64,000 bases of DNA, from assembly GCA_963978545.1 (NCBI GenBank), contig OZ021730.1, forward strand, positions 3,760,201 to 3,824,200, given 5' to 3'. A model generated the notes under the pieces. The model saw only the letters and a list, made by a program, of their open reading frames with translations. It made no database searches and had not been told where the DNA came from. Source of the DNA: Linyphia triangularis (lineage: Eukaryota > Arthropoda > Arachnida > Araneae > Linyphiidae). The translations under genes were made by a program, and so were the position numbers. This document shows positions 1-9,711 of the stretch, piece by piece (within the stretch, counting starts at the first letter, position 1; each line of letters begins with the position of its first letter).

Positions 1-300
1 TTTTAAAAAATATAAGTTTCCGAGCCAAAGATCAGAAATCGTTTGCGCTTTTTCTCATTGAAAATCAAAATGAAGTGGGTTGCCAGACGAAGAAGTTTGT
101 TCTATTTTTGCCAAGTTATGGCGCATTTGGCAATCGGATTTTAGTTCAACTCATTCCAAGTCGATTAATGATCAGTTTCGGCCATTTTTGCCACGGCAGA
201 CCAGTGGATTCCTAATCTACTCGCTTTTCTCTAATTTCTATAAAAAATTCAGAATGATGTTAGATGGGGTTCAAAAATTGCAGTCGCCTCTCGGACTATA
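1..300. mobile_element. TIR-E element, right half
   Basis: Right half of a roughly 660-bp nonautonomous TIR element that recurs at about 6.85, 22.2, 23.1, 27.2, 29.5, 31.5, 48.0 and 51.6 kb. It ends in the family terminus GCCTCTCGGACTA and contains the recurrent phrases 'ccagtggattc' and 'gttcaactcattcc'. The window edge cuts off the left half. The open frame at 80-301 runs through this repeat and is not a gene. Confidence 0.8.
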
Positions 301-697
301 AACTCCGAAATTGAAGAGACGATGTGGTGTAGTGTAAAATAAAAAGGTGGGGTAACGTTATATCACGTCGATAAAAATTTTAAATTGGATTTTAAATTTT
401 TGATGATGGGGGAGGTGAAATTCCTTACTCAAAATTAACAGTTGGAATAATACTAAATAATAACCACAAGAAAAAAAATTTTACCGCAAAAATTAAAGAT
501 ACAAACATTCTTTGGCCTAATTTAAGAAAAATAATTTTTAAATAACTGGTATGGATTTTTAACCTAATTACTTTTTTACTTAATTTCAAACAGATTATTT
601 ACAACAATTTTTATAAAAGTCTTACACTTACAAATACTAGTTCCTTACAAACCAAGTTTAAAGTAGTGACCTTTCAACACAGAGTACATTTATAACG
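301..697. other. AT-rich spacer, nothing recognised
   Basis: AT-rich sequence between the TIR-E end and the Rep-C start. I see no coding potential, RNA gene or repeat family shared with the rest of the window. Confidence 0.5.
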
Positions 698-1220
698 AGA
701 GGTGTAGAACATCGCACAACTTTCAACTACACTATAATACTGATGTCAATTTGTGTCATTTAACGTTTTTATATTTTCATCATCTATTTAGCAAAAATGG
801 CCAGTTTGGCGATATTTCTTACCATAATTCTTGTATGAGAAAAAATGATCGTTGATAAGCTATGTTCAAACAAACATAACTCTGTGTTGAATGCATTCGT
901 TTTCAACTTTTTATGCCATTCAAGCATTTTTTTTCTTTTCTTTTTCGTGTTTGGAAATTTCGCAGGCGGGGACGCTTAGAACAAACACCTTAAGACGCAT
1001 TACCACAATTACTGATAAAGATGATTTTTTCAATGGCCGCTACCTTATGCGCATGCGCGATTTTGACAAAAACTTTTTTGGTAGGTCCCTGTGCCATCAC
1101 CAAACCGCACACCAAATTTGAGCATTGATTACTTTTTTGATATCAGGATGTTCCAAAACTTGGAATACTATAATTTCATTGCCCTATGCATACATATGGG
1201 TAATTGAAAGTAAAAATGCA
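698..1220 (+). mobile_element. Rep-C repeat, near-complete copy
   Basis: Family seen at least ten times in the window. The 5' end reads (c)taggggtgtggaacatcgc and is followed by ACTTTCAATTAC. The 3' end reads catatgggtaattgaaagt, so the two ends share an inverted ACTTTCAATTAC/GTAATTGAAAGT. The copy contains the palindrome GCGCATGCGC near 1049, conserved in several copies, and 'cagtttggcgatat'. The frame at 891-1121 lies in the repeat. Probably a nonautonomous DNA element; its superfamily is not resolved. Confidence 0.7.
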
Positions 1221-1361
1221 CGTTATTTAAAAACTATCTTGTATAACACAAAGCACACAGTACCATTTTAAAAACTACCAAAATACTTTACTACCATTCT
1301 ACTATTGTTGTTAAGCAAAATATAACCCATAAAAACAGAGTTTTTAAAAAATCCTTTATAT

Positions 1362-2089
1362 TGTTGCGCGGTCGGGTTCGAAAGATTTGAAGCCAAAGCA
1401 GGTCAAAAGTTGCTTATATATATTCCGATATAACTCTTCACCTTACAGCTCCAGAACTTCTCGTTCTAGTATTTCTTTTCACAACAATAGAGCACAAAAC
1501 AGCAGTTAAAAACTTGACAACACAACTGCTAAATCGCCGCAAAAGACAATGCAATACAGTTCGCTTTCGGAAATTTTTGAACGCAGACTCAGTAATTCCA
1601 GTCAACTAATGGACTCAGCTAACAACTAACTCAGAGACTCAAAATCAGTCAACTACTACTCATCACCCGCTCTCTTGAACTTTTATAGGGGAGGGAAACA
1701 TTCTTGAGACTTCTAGAGGTAGATATTTGGAGAACTTTCCAGATCGTAGTCGAAAAGTCCTATACATGTACATAAGGACCCGAAAATGTCGCCAATTGGT
1801 CGCCAAATTTGGCGACAAAAATTAGTCGCCAACACCATCGCCAACTTGGCTCTATCTCGCCAAATTGGCGAGATTACCATCACCATAATGTTAAATGCCC
1901 TGCTCCTTGTAAAACTCGCTTCCCAGCGTTATCTCTGTAAAACTCGTTATCAAGCATCAAAAGACCCATATTGCATTGAAGCCAACTTAAGACGAACTAT
2001 TGCACTGCCTTATGCAAAATGTACATAAATTTTCCTATTCACAAAATTAACACTACGAAATATTTACAAATATACAAAAATTCGTAACA
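1362..2089 (-). mobile_element. LTR-1 solo LTR, copy 1
   Basis: A 728-bp repeat with TG...CA ends (TGTTGCG...CGTAACA on the plus strand). Promoter and poly(A) signals in sister copies point to minus-strand transcription. Flanks are ATAT on the left and ATAC on the right, a degenerate version of the exact 4-bp TSDs seen in other copies. On the minus strand there is a TATAAAAG-type box near 1682-1690 and a heat-shock-like array (one pentamer mutated) at 1700-1718. The AATAAA found in other copies is mutated here. No gag or pol is adjacent, so it is best read as a solo LTR. Confidence 0.75.
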
Positions 2090-2931
2090 ATACACAGGAT
2101 TTAAAAACAGATATTTTCACAAAATTTCGCAGTTCCTAATGCGTACTGGTACTTATAAAACAGATTATGTAGAATAATTTTCAAATCAGCACTTTCAAAA
2201 CAAAGTTATCTTACTTTGAGTTTAGTACGAAATAAAAACAAAAATTCTAAATTCAAAAACTTTTTAGGAAAAGGAACACAGATCCCACTTCTGACGTTCT
2301 TCCTACATTATCTCCCACGCAATGAGCGTTTCAAAACAGAGGTGACATGTTGAGATTTTGATCAACTTTGGTAGTCCTCCAATTCAGAAGCAAAAGATTC
2401 ATTTTAAAAACAAAGAAATTGGCTCTCTGTAAAAAATGAGCAGATACGAAGACCGTTTTGACAGATAGTCTTGTGTCGGTTAGTTAATTGATATAGTTTT
2501 CAGACTGTTCTTCCATTCGAAAGACAACTATTTACTTTAAAAATCAAAAAAAAAAAAAAAAAAATCCCCGTATTTGAATTCTAATTTTAAGCAAAAAAGA
2601 AAATTTAGAAAATTAAAATACTAGCGCTTCACTAATTATTAAAATAGAAATGAGAAAGAAGAAATTGGAAGTTTAGAAACATTTGTCTGTCCATAAGTCT
2701 TATTATTTCAGAAACAGGTGACTGTGACAAATCACACTTTAAAAAAAAAATCGAATTTCCACTTTACATTACCCAATCACAATACACTTTTCACTTTCCC
2801 ACGAACATAACAGTTGACTGTGAAGTAGCATGCATAATATCGTGTAACAAAAATAATATTCCTATAAATACCCTATAACTTCATTTAGTTTTACTGACTC
2901 CTGATGGTAAAAAGTCAAATTAAATTCATAT
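2090..2931. other. AT-rich spacer
   Basis: Contains a poly(A) run near 2548-2565. I recognise no gene or RNA. No long frame and no match to other families in the window was noticed. Confidence 0.5.
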
Positions 2932-3639
2932 TGTTGCGTGGACTGGTTCGAAAGATTTGAAGCCAAAGCAGATCTAAAGTTGCAGATATTTATTCCAATA
3001 TCACTCTTCACAGATTCCTTTACAACTCCAGAACTTCTCGTTCTAGTAGACAAAATACAGCTCTTTTCACAACAATAGAGCACAAAACAGCAGTTAAAAA
3101 CTTGACAACACAACTGCTCAAATCGCTGCAAAAGACAATGCAATACAGTTCGCTTTCGGAACTCTCTGAATGCTCACTGAGACTCAGTAATTCCAGTCAA
3201 CTAATGGACTCAGCTAACAACTAACTCATCTCATGGGCGGGCTTATATATAGGGGAGGCGGACATTCCTGAAATTTCTAGAGGTAGATATTTGGAGAACT
3301 TTCCAGATCGTAGTCGAAAAGTCCTATACTTGTACATGGGGACCGAAAATGTCGCAAAGTTTGGCAACAAAAATTAGACGCCAAAACCGTCGCCAACTTG
3401 GCTCTATCTCGCCAATTTGGCGAGATTGCCATTACCATAATGTTAAATGCCCTGCTCCTTGTAAAACTCGCTTCCCAGCGTTATCTCTGTAAAACTCGTT
3501 ATCAAGCATCAAGACCCATATTGCATTGAAGCCAACTTAAGACGAACTATTGCACTGCCTTATGCAAAATGTACATACATTTTCCTATTTACAAAATTAA
3601 CAATACGAAATATTTACAAATATACAAAAATTCGTAACA
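2932..3639 (-). mobile_element. LTR-1 solo LTR, copy 2
   Basis: A 708-bp copy with TGTTGCG/CGTAACA ends and exact 4-bp TSD ATAT on both sides. Read on the minus strand it has, in order, a U3 rich in TCGCCAA/TTGGCGA inverted motifs, a heat-shock-like element (plus-strand 3264-3283: TTCctGAAatTTCtaGAg), a TATATATAAG box (3243-3252), then AATAAA (plus-strand 2985-2993). That is the U3-R-U5 order expected of an LTR. The 93-aa antisense frame at 2862-3143 covers the R/U5 part and recurs, broken, in other copies; I do not call it a gene. Confidence 0.8.
3264..3283 (-). promoter_or_regulatory. Heat-shock-element-like array in LTR-1 copy 2
   Basis: Alternating pentamers TTCnnGAAnnTTCnnGA match the HSF-binding pattern (nGAAn repeats). 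The array sits about 12 bp upstream (minus strand) of the TATATATAAG box. HSF binding is inferred from the motif only. Confidence 0.55.
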
Positions 3640-4118
3640 ATATAAACAATAAACAAAAAATCAACTCGTAACCACATGGTTCAAAAATGGCTACCGCTTC
3701 GATTCAGGATCTCAAAATATCGTCTGCGCGACGTATATAAATGCCGGAAGAAAATAAAAACACAATTAAAAGGGGAGAAAATTGGAAACGGAATATGACG
3801 TCACTGGCGAAAAGAAGTTGGCAACCAGACCCCGAAGAAATGAAATATACGACCCAAAAAAACTATTCACTTTATTTCATACTTTGTCTGCGGAACGGTG
3901 GCGGGAAAAGCTGTCTGGAATCCATAAAAAATGAAGTGAAGTCACGCAACTGTTTTCACGCGAAGAAGAGACTCGAAAGAGCCGCACGAAAGCCACCTCT
4001 ATCGAATAGAAATATCGGAGATTCCTCATTCTTTGGATTTAAATGCTTCCACAGCAAAATTCTTGTTTGACATTCAAGGAAATGGAGCCATTACCGTAAA
4101 ATTGGCCTATTACGAGGA
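3640..4118. other. Unique-looking segment with 109-aa open frame
   Basis: Less AT-rich than its surroundings, and it holds an open frame at 3741-4070. The predicted protein is basic and has no domain I recognise. A second frame (4033-4236) starts here but runs into TIR-D, so at least its C-terminal half is transposon sequence. It could be exonic debris or an unrecognised element; I do not assert a gene. Confidence 0.3.
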
Positions 4119-4381
4119 AGATCCTATACTGACTATGTTACAATCTTCGAGCCAAGTGCATTTAGAAACTACTTCATATAAAACCTTGAAATTTGGTGAG
4201 TACGTACGAAAAAGATCACTTAATGGAATGACATAAATTGTTTGTATTTAATATCTATTTATTATAAATAAAAATTAAAGCAGTAAAATACAAACTAGGT
4301 GGAACCACTGCATATGTATTGACGTAAGTATTTCAAATATAAAATAAAATATATTGAAATAAAATGTGTAGTGAAATATAT

Positions 4382-5103
4382 TGTTGCGTGGATGGGTTTG
4401 AAAGATTTGATGCCAAAGCAGATCAAAACTTGCAGAAATTTATTCCAGTATGACTCTTCACAGATTCCTTTACAACTGCAGAACTTCTCGTTCTAGTAGA
4501 CTCAAAACAGCTCTATACACAACAATAGGGCACAAACAGCAGTTAAACTTGACACACAACTGCTAAATCGCAGCAAAAGACAATGCAATACAGTTCGCTT
4601 TAGAACTACTCGGAATGTTCACTGAGACTCAGTAATTCCAGTCAACTAACTGACTCAACTCACTAATTCAACTAACTCCAAGCTCACTTGGCCGGTCTTA
4701 TATAGGGGAGGCGAATCTTCTTGAAACTTCTAGAGGTAGATATTTGGAGAACTTTCCAGATCGTAGTCGAAAAGTCCTATACATGTACATAGGGACCGAA
4801 AATGTCGCCAAGTTTGGCAACATTTGGCGATTTCTCGCCAAATTTGGCGATAAAAATTAGTCGCCAAAACCGACGCCAATTTGGCGAGATTGCCATTACG
4901 ATAATGTTAAATGCCCTGCTCCTTGTAAAACTCGCTTCCCAGCGTTAACTCTGCAAAACTCGTTATCAAGCATTAAGACCCATATTGCAGGGAGCCCAAC
5001 TTAAGACGAACAATTGCGCTGCCTTATGCAAAATGTACATAAATTTTCCTATTTACAAAATTAACACTACAAAATATTTACAAATATACAAAAATTCGTA
5101 ACA
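4382..5103 (-). mobile_element. LTR-1 solo LTR, copy 3
   Basis: A 722-bp copy with TGTTGCG/CGTAACA ends and ATAT on both sides, inserted in TIR-D. Minus-strand order: U3 with the densest TCGCCAAATTTGGCGA-type palindromes (about 4801-4890), perfect heat-shock-like array at 4716-4735, TATATAAG box at about 4697-4704, AATAAA at about 4433-4449, then the end. No coding interior is adjacent. Confidence 0.8.
4696..4735 (-). promoter_or_regulatory. HSE-like array plus TATA box, LTR-1 copy 3
   Basis: On the minus strand TTCnnGAAnnTTCnnGAA-type pentamers (plus-strand 4716-4735, TTCttGAAacTTCtaGAg) precede a CTATATAAG box by about 12 bp. This spacing matches classical heat-shock promoters. Activity is inferred. 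Confidence 0.6.
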
Positions 5104-5204
5104 ATATTTTCGAGTCTTCAATTTATATGATTTCATGAAGTGATCATTTTCGTACCTACTACAAAATTTCGAGGTTTTAGACAAAGTAGTTTCTGAAACC
5201 ACTT

Positions 5205-6490
5205 GGCAAAATATTCTGGAGATGAAAGAAAAAATCTCATATAGCGTTTCTTGAAATATTCTAGAATTTAAGATCTCATACAGAGAGTTCTCAAAGTATT
5301 CTAGAGGGGAAAGAAAATTTCTTACAGAGAATTCTCAATATATTCTGGAGGTGAAAGAAAATCTCATACTGCGAATTCTCAAAATGTTCTAGAAATGAAA
5401 ATCTCATAGAGTGCGTATTCTATAAACTTCTAAAATTGAAAGAAAATTTCTTTATACGAGTTCTCAAATTATTCTGGAGGGAAAGAAAATTTCATATCGC
5501 GCTTTCTTGATATATTCCAGAATTTAAAATCTCATACAGAGAGTTCTCCAAATATTCTAGAGGGGAAAGAAAATTTCTTACAGAGAATTCTCAATATATT
5601 CGGGAGGTGAAAGAAAATCTCATACTGCGAATTCTCAAAATGTTCTAGAAATGAAAATCTCATAGAGAGCGTATTCTATAAACTTCTAAAATTGAAAGAA
5701 AATTTCTTTATACGAGTTCTCAAATTATTCTGGAGGGAAAGAAAATTTCATATCGCGCTTTCTTGATATATTCCAGAATTTAAAATCTCATACAGAGAGT
5801 TCTCCAAATATTCTAGAGGGGAAAGAAAATTTCTTACAGAGAATTCTCAATATATTCGGGAGGTGAAAGAAAATCTCATACTGCGAATTCTCAAAATGTT
5901 CTAGAAATGAAAATCTCATAGAGAGCGTATTCTATAAACTTCTAAAATTGAAAGAAAATTTCTTTATACGAGTTCTCAAATTATTCTGGAGGGAAAGAAA
6001 ATTTCATATCGCGCTTTCTTGATATATTCCAGAATTTAAAATCTCATACAGAGAGTTCTCCAAATATTCTAGAGGGGAAAGAAAATTTCTTACAGAGAAT
6101 TCTCAATATATTCGGGAGGTGAAAGAAAATCTCATACTGCGAATTCTCAAAATGTTCTAGAAATGAAAATCTCATAGAGAGCGTATTCTATAAACTTCTA
6201 AAATTGAAAGAAAATTTCTTTATACGAGTTCTCAAATTATTCTGGAGGGAAAGAAAATTTCATATCGTCCTTTCTTGAAATATTCTAGAAATTAAAATCT
6301 CGTAGAGCGCGTTTTCTATAAACTTCTTAAAATGAAAGAAAATCTCATACAACGAGTTCTCAAAATATTCTGGAGGTGAAGGAAAATCGCATATAGCGTT
6401 TTCTAGAAATGAAAGAAAATCACATGCAGCTAGTTTAAAGAATATTTTAGAGCGTGAGATAAAATTTCACGGCATGAGTTCTCTCCAGTT
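5205..6490. repeat. Satellite J: 256-bp higher-order repeat of six ~43-bp monomers
   Basis: The phrase 'cagagagttctc' recurs at 5281, 5537, 5793 and 6049, exactly 256 bp apart. Each 256-bp unit is six diverged monomers of about 41-46 bp of the form ttctcaaaatattctag / gaaagaaaatctcata. Flanking monomers (before 5281 and after about 6260) are more diverged and not in register. The array abuts the truncated right arm of TIR-D. Confidence 0.9.
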
Positions 6491-6849
6491 AAAAACGAAC
6501 CCATATATTCAAGGGAAAAAAAAGCTTCCAAACTAAAAGATTCCATCCGAATTGTAATCAAGTTCTATAAATCATACAAACCGAACAAAAAAGATTTTAC
6601 CAATAAATCGAAATCGTGTTTTCTCCCTTTGAAAACTTCCCTGCAACATTGATCCAACCTATTACAACTTGAATGCATTTTTTTCCTTTATATATATAGT
6701 TTATTCAATATTCAGTGCTTTTCCTTTGATCCTCAACAAATTGTTAGTACAAGAATCAATGGCAGACTCTGATATTTATTTTAGGAGTAAGTGTAAATCG
6801 TACAGAAACATTGCAAAAGCGTTTTTAGTTATCTCAATTAAGAGACTAT
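6491..6849. other. AT-rich spacer
   Basis: Contains the 60-aa frame at 6669-6851, which I do not recognise and do not support as a gene. Confidence 0.4.
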
Positions 6850-7066
6850 AGACTATAAGGCGACTGCAATTTTTGGACCCCATCGAACATCATTCTGAAT
6901 TTTTTATAGAAGTTGGAAAAAAGTGAGTAGATTACGAATCCACTGGTCTGCCGTGGCAAAAATGATCGAAACTGGTAAAAAATTTACTTTTAATAAGTTA
7001 AACTAAATCCAATTTCCAAATGCGCCATAACTTGCCAAATAATGAGCATTTTTTTTTAATTTGGCA
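6850..7066 (+). mobile_element. TIR-E element, left part only
   Basis: Begins within the family's left terminus (ggcgactgcaatttttgg) and runs to 'aatttggcaagt', after which the family match stops. The terminal bases are rearranged (agactatagactataagg). Confidence 0.7.
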
Positions 7067-7285
7067 AGTAGAGGCAGGTGTGACGTTGTTGTAAATTACG
7101 GGCGATGAAAATTAGTAAGAGTTTCTTCTGAAAGTAAAAAAATCTCCATCATAGGACTCAATATCCAGCTACAAAAATTGTTTGTGACATGGCCTTAATG
7201 AGTTCTGGATCACTTGTTGGTACTAACTGAACTGCGACAAGTCTTAAAAAAAGTTCTAGTGGGTATCAAAGCGTTTAAATACTGT

Positions 7286-7439
7286 ACCATGAAAGCTAGG
7301 AGTGTGGAACATCGTAAAGCTTTCAATTACACTCTAATTCTGACGTGGATTTGCGTCATTTACCGTTATTATATTTTCATCATTCATTTAGAAACTAGGG
7401 GTGTTGAACTTCGCACAACTTTCAATTACTTAATAAAAC
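7286..7439 (+). mobile_element. Rep-C 5' ends in tandem
   Basis: Two successive Rep-C 5' termini ('aggagtgtggaacatcg' near 7297 and 'ctaggggtgttgaacttcgc' near 7394). A third follows at about 7913, after LTR-2. This looks like stacked insertions or unequal exchange in one family. Confidence 0.6.
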
Positions 7440-7901
7440 TGTTATGAATTTTTCCACTGAGGCAATGATGGCACAGTTTTCACGGTTTAAAAATATTTAT
7501 TTTCTCTACAGAAAACTCACAAAATTTATTCACAGGCAACAGTTTAATTACTCTCAAGCTTCAACACAAGCTTCAACGAAAATAACTTCGAATTCAGCGA
7601 TTATACAAGCTCACTCCAATAGGTAAACAAAGCGATCAGCTTTCAACGGAGTCCGAAGTCCATCTGAAAACTTTCCCGTTCTCCAGTCTTTTATATACAA
7701 GCGCGTGAGACATTCTCGAAATTTCCAGCCAATTCATAGAAAAGAAATATCTCGAAACTTCTCGATTACTTTAGGTATTGCCACCTTTTTCTAACTTGTA
7801 TAATCGCTATTAATTACTAAATAAAATAGGATAAAAATAAATTACAATAGAATTTTGAAATAATACGTCACTATTTACAATATATACAGACAATTTGTGC
7901 A
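7440..7901 (-). mobile_element. LTR-2, a second solo-LTR-like repeat
   Basis: TG...CA bounded segment (TGTTATGAAT...TTTGTGCA on plus), 462 bp, inside Rep-C sequence. It is unlike LTR-1 in sequence but has the same layout on the minus strand: two heat-shock-like arrays (7712-7728 and 7748-7768), TATATAAAAG (7689-7698), then AATAAA near 7527-7533. No matching 4-bp TSD is visible, so the exact boundaries are tentative. The short frame at 7444-7626 is on the opposite strand to these signals and is not called. Confidence 0.5.
7689..7768 (-). promoter_or_regulatory. Heat-shock-like promoter in LTR-2
   Basis: Plus-strand 7712-7728 reads aTTCtcGAAatTTCcaG and 7748-7768 reads ctcGAAacTTCtcGA, both runs of alternating nGAAn pentamers. 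On the minus strand they lie just upstream of TATATAAAAG. Inferred HSF site. Confidence 0.5.
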
Positions 7902-7910
7902 ATATATACT

Positions 7911-8548
7911 ACTAGGGGTGTTGAACTTCGCACAACTTTCAATTACTTTATAATACTGTCGTGGATTTGTGTCATCTACCTTTTGTATATTTTTATCATT
8001 CATTTAGAATAAAAGGCCAGTTTGGCGATATTTTTTGCGATAATCCTTATATTATTCTTTACTATAAGTGAAGCTGAGGAGAGAAGAAAAACACTCGCTC
8101 ATGAGGTATACTCAAAAAAAGAAAATTGTGTTGGAGGCATTCGTGTTTCAATTTTTTACGGCATTACAGTATTTTTACATGAATTTTGGAGATGGGGTTG
8201 CTTAGAACACCGTAAGAGGCATTACCACAGCGACTTGGACCAAAATCATTAGAGCCGCTTTTTAAAAATCATTGAAAAACTTATGCGCATCCGCGATTTT
8301 GACGAAAACCTTAATGGTAGGTCCCATGACTACCACCTACCCGCACACCAAATTTGAACTTCTTAGGTCAATTTGTTCGAGAGTTATGCTGACCACGTAC
8401 ACACAGACAGACAGACATTTTTTCTAAATTACATTTTTGAAATCAGGAATTCCAAAATGTGGAGAAATGAAAAAAAAAAAAAAAAAAATGACCGTGTACT
8501 ATACTTCCATTACCCTAGGTGTACATATGGGTAATGGACAATTCCTGC
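7911..8548 (+). mobile_element. Rep-C repeat, near-complete copy
   Basis: Starts 'ctaggggtgttgaac' and ends 'gtacatatgggtaatgg'. The GCGCATGCGC palindrome is mutated here (gcgcatccgcg). The 76-aa frame at 8022-8252 lies within the repeat. Confidence 0.7.
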
Positions 8549-8744
8549 ATTTTTTAAAAACGAGTTAAATTAGTTTATATTTATGCAAAATTTCTTTCCG
8601 ATTCTAAGTATTCAAACTAAAGTTCTTTAAAAATAAATAGTTATTTAAATATTAAGAAAATAAAATGCCCTAAAACCGAGCCAAAACCAGTCCGATCAAA
8701 ACACTCAACTACAGCTGTGACGTCAAAACTTCCTTCCTTTCCTT

Positions 8745-8918
8745 TGGTTGGTTGTTTTCAGATTATCTGGCGCCGTCAGCAACACGAGGGGTATAATGTG
8801 CCGAAACATTCGTCATTAGACAAGCCAACATACATTTACAAGCACCCATGCCTAACACGGGACTCGGAACCTCGCGGTCTAGAAGCTAGCACGCTAACCA
8901 CTATACCGTTTGGTCGGC
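8745..8918 (-). mobile_element. SINE-A copy 1
   Basis: tRNA-derived SINE. On the minus strand it has a GCCGACC start, an A-box-like TATAGTGGTTAGCGTG and a degenerate B box, then a body ending in AACAACCAACC. The T-arm is damaged here ('gactcggaacctcg'). Confidence 0.9.
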
Positions 8919-9711
8919 TCCGTTCCTATGGCTATCGGGTTATCGTGAAGTTTCTGACAAATAGACCATTGCCATATCCCTTACAGGGTGGAGCGATTTG
9001 CGAGAAACTTTTAAAACTGGTTTCCGCTGCTGCGTTTCAAGCCAAGTTGTTCGAGATCAAAGGACGTCACATTCAATTCGAGCCGAATGAATCATTTTCT
9101 AGCCAAAGTCTAACAAGGGAACTTGGATCGCAAATTTTAAAAAAAGAAAAAGCGCATTGAGCTGAAATGTGTGTGTTTATGGCCTGTTCGAAACATTTAA
9201 AATTTAATAAAAAAAAATTTAAAAAATGCGAGAATTGTCCATTGAAAGTAAAAATGGCGGAACTTGTAAGTCCCATCAGTGAAGAATGGGTCAAGAAAGC
9301 CATTCTATTTCCATAGAGTGTGGCATTGAGCCTAATAATTGACACAATGTCGGCCATCTGAAGTTGATTGCAAAGGCCGCTCTTACAAATACTTTCCCAC
9401 TTGGAAGGTAACTAGATACATAGAATAAAAACACTTCAAATCACAGTTTGTCAAGAGCTTCTTTCATCTGCGTGAAAAAAAATGCGAGTTTCTGGTTTCA
9501 CATTTGAATTGTTTCCACTTTAATTCGAAAAACCGCACTCAAAGATCTCGCACAAATAAATCTCTTATCCGACGATTTATCTACAGCCAAATCGTTACTT
9601 TTAAATCTCGACCACTATTCAACAATGTACAACAGAAAAGGCTTTAGTATACAGACGCGCCACTGATTCAGTCGGTTCAGATAAGCCACTCCAAACGAAA
9701 CATGCAATCCT
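8919..9711. other. Segment of higher complexity, no recognised gene
   Basis: Holds a long frame (8717-9160, mostly SINE plus flank) and an antisense frame (9073-9357). Base composition is less AT-rich than the surroundings. Neither product resembles a family I know, so it could be unique sequence or an old element. Confidence 0.3.

Larger units (their letters stand above)
4119..5204. mobile_element. TIR-D element, interrupted by LTR-1
   Basis: The left arm (4119 on) has the family signature 'actatgttacaatcttc' and 'gtgcatttagaaactact'. The right arm (5104-5204) carries the same signals inverted. LTR-1 copy 3 (4382-5103) splits it. The right arm ends abruptly where satellite J begins, after 'gtagtttctgaaaccactt', so its last ~40-60 bp are missing. 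The copy also preserves the empty site 'aaaatacaaactag' for the LTR-1 insertion at 32.2 kb. Confidence 0.7.

Noticed and set aside
1362..2089. LTR-1 as a TIR DNA transposon (TGTTGCG/CGTAACA are short inverted ends)
   Set aside because: TG...CA ends, minus-strand TATA followed by AATAAA and 4-bp ATAY TSDs fit a solo LTR better. Not fully excluded without an internal region.
2862..3143. 93-aa cysteine-containing frame, recurring at 45.4-45.7 and 48.8-49.0 kb
   Set aside because: It lies in the R/U5 part of LTR-1 and differs in length and frame between copies. Recurrence reflects the repeat, not selection on a protein.
4801..4890. E2F binding sites
   Set aside because: TTTGGCGA is only close to the E2F consensus (TTTSSCGC); the last base does not fit, so no factor is named.
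8717..9160. 147-aa frame as a gene
   Set aside because: The first third is translated SINE-A; the remainder has no recognisable similarity.
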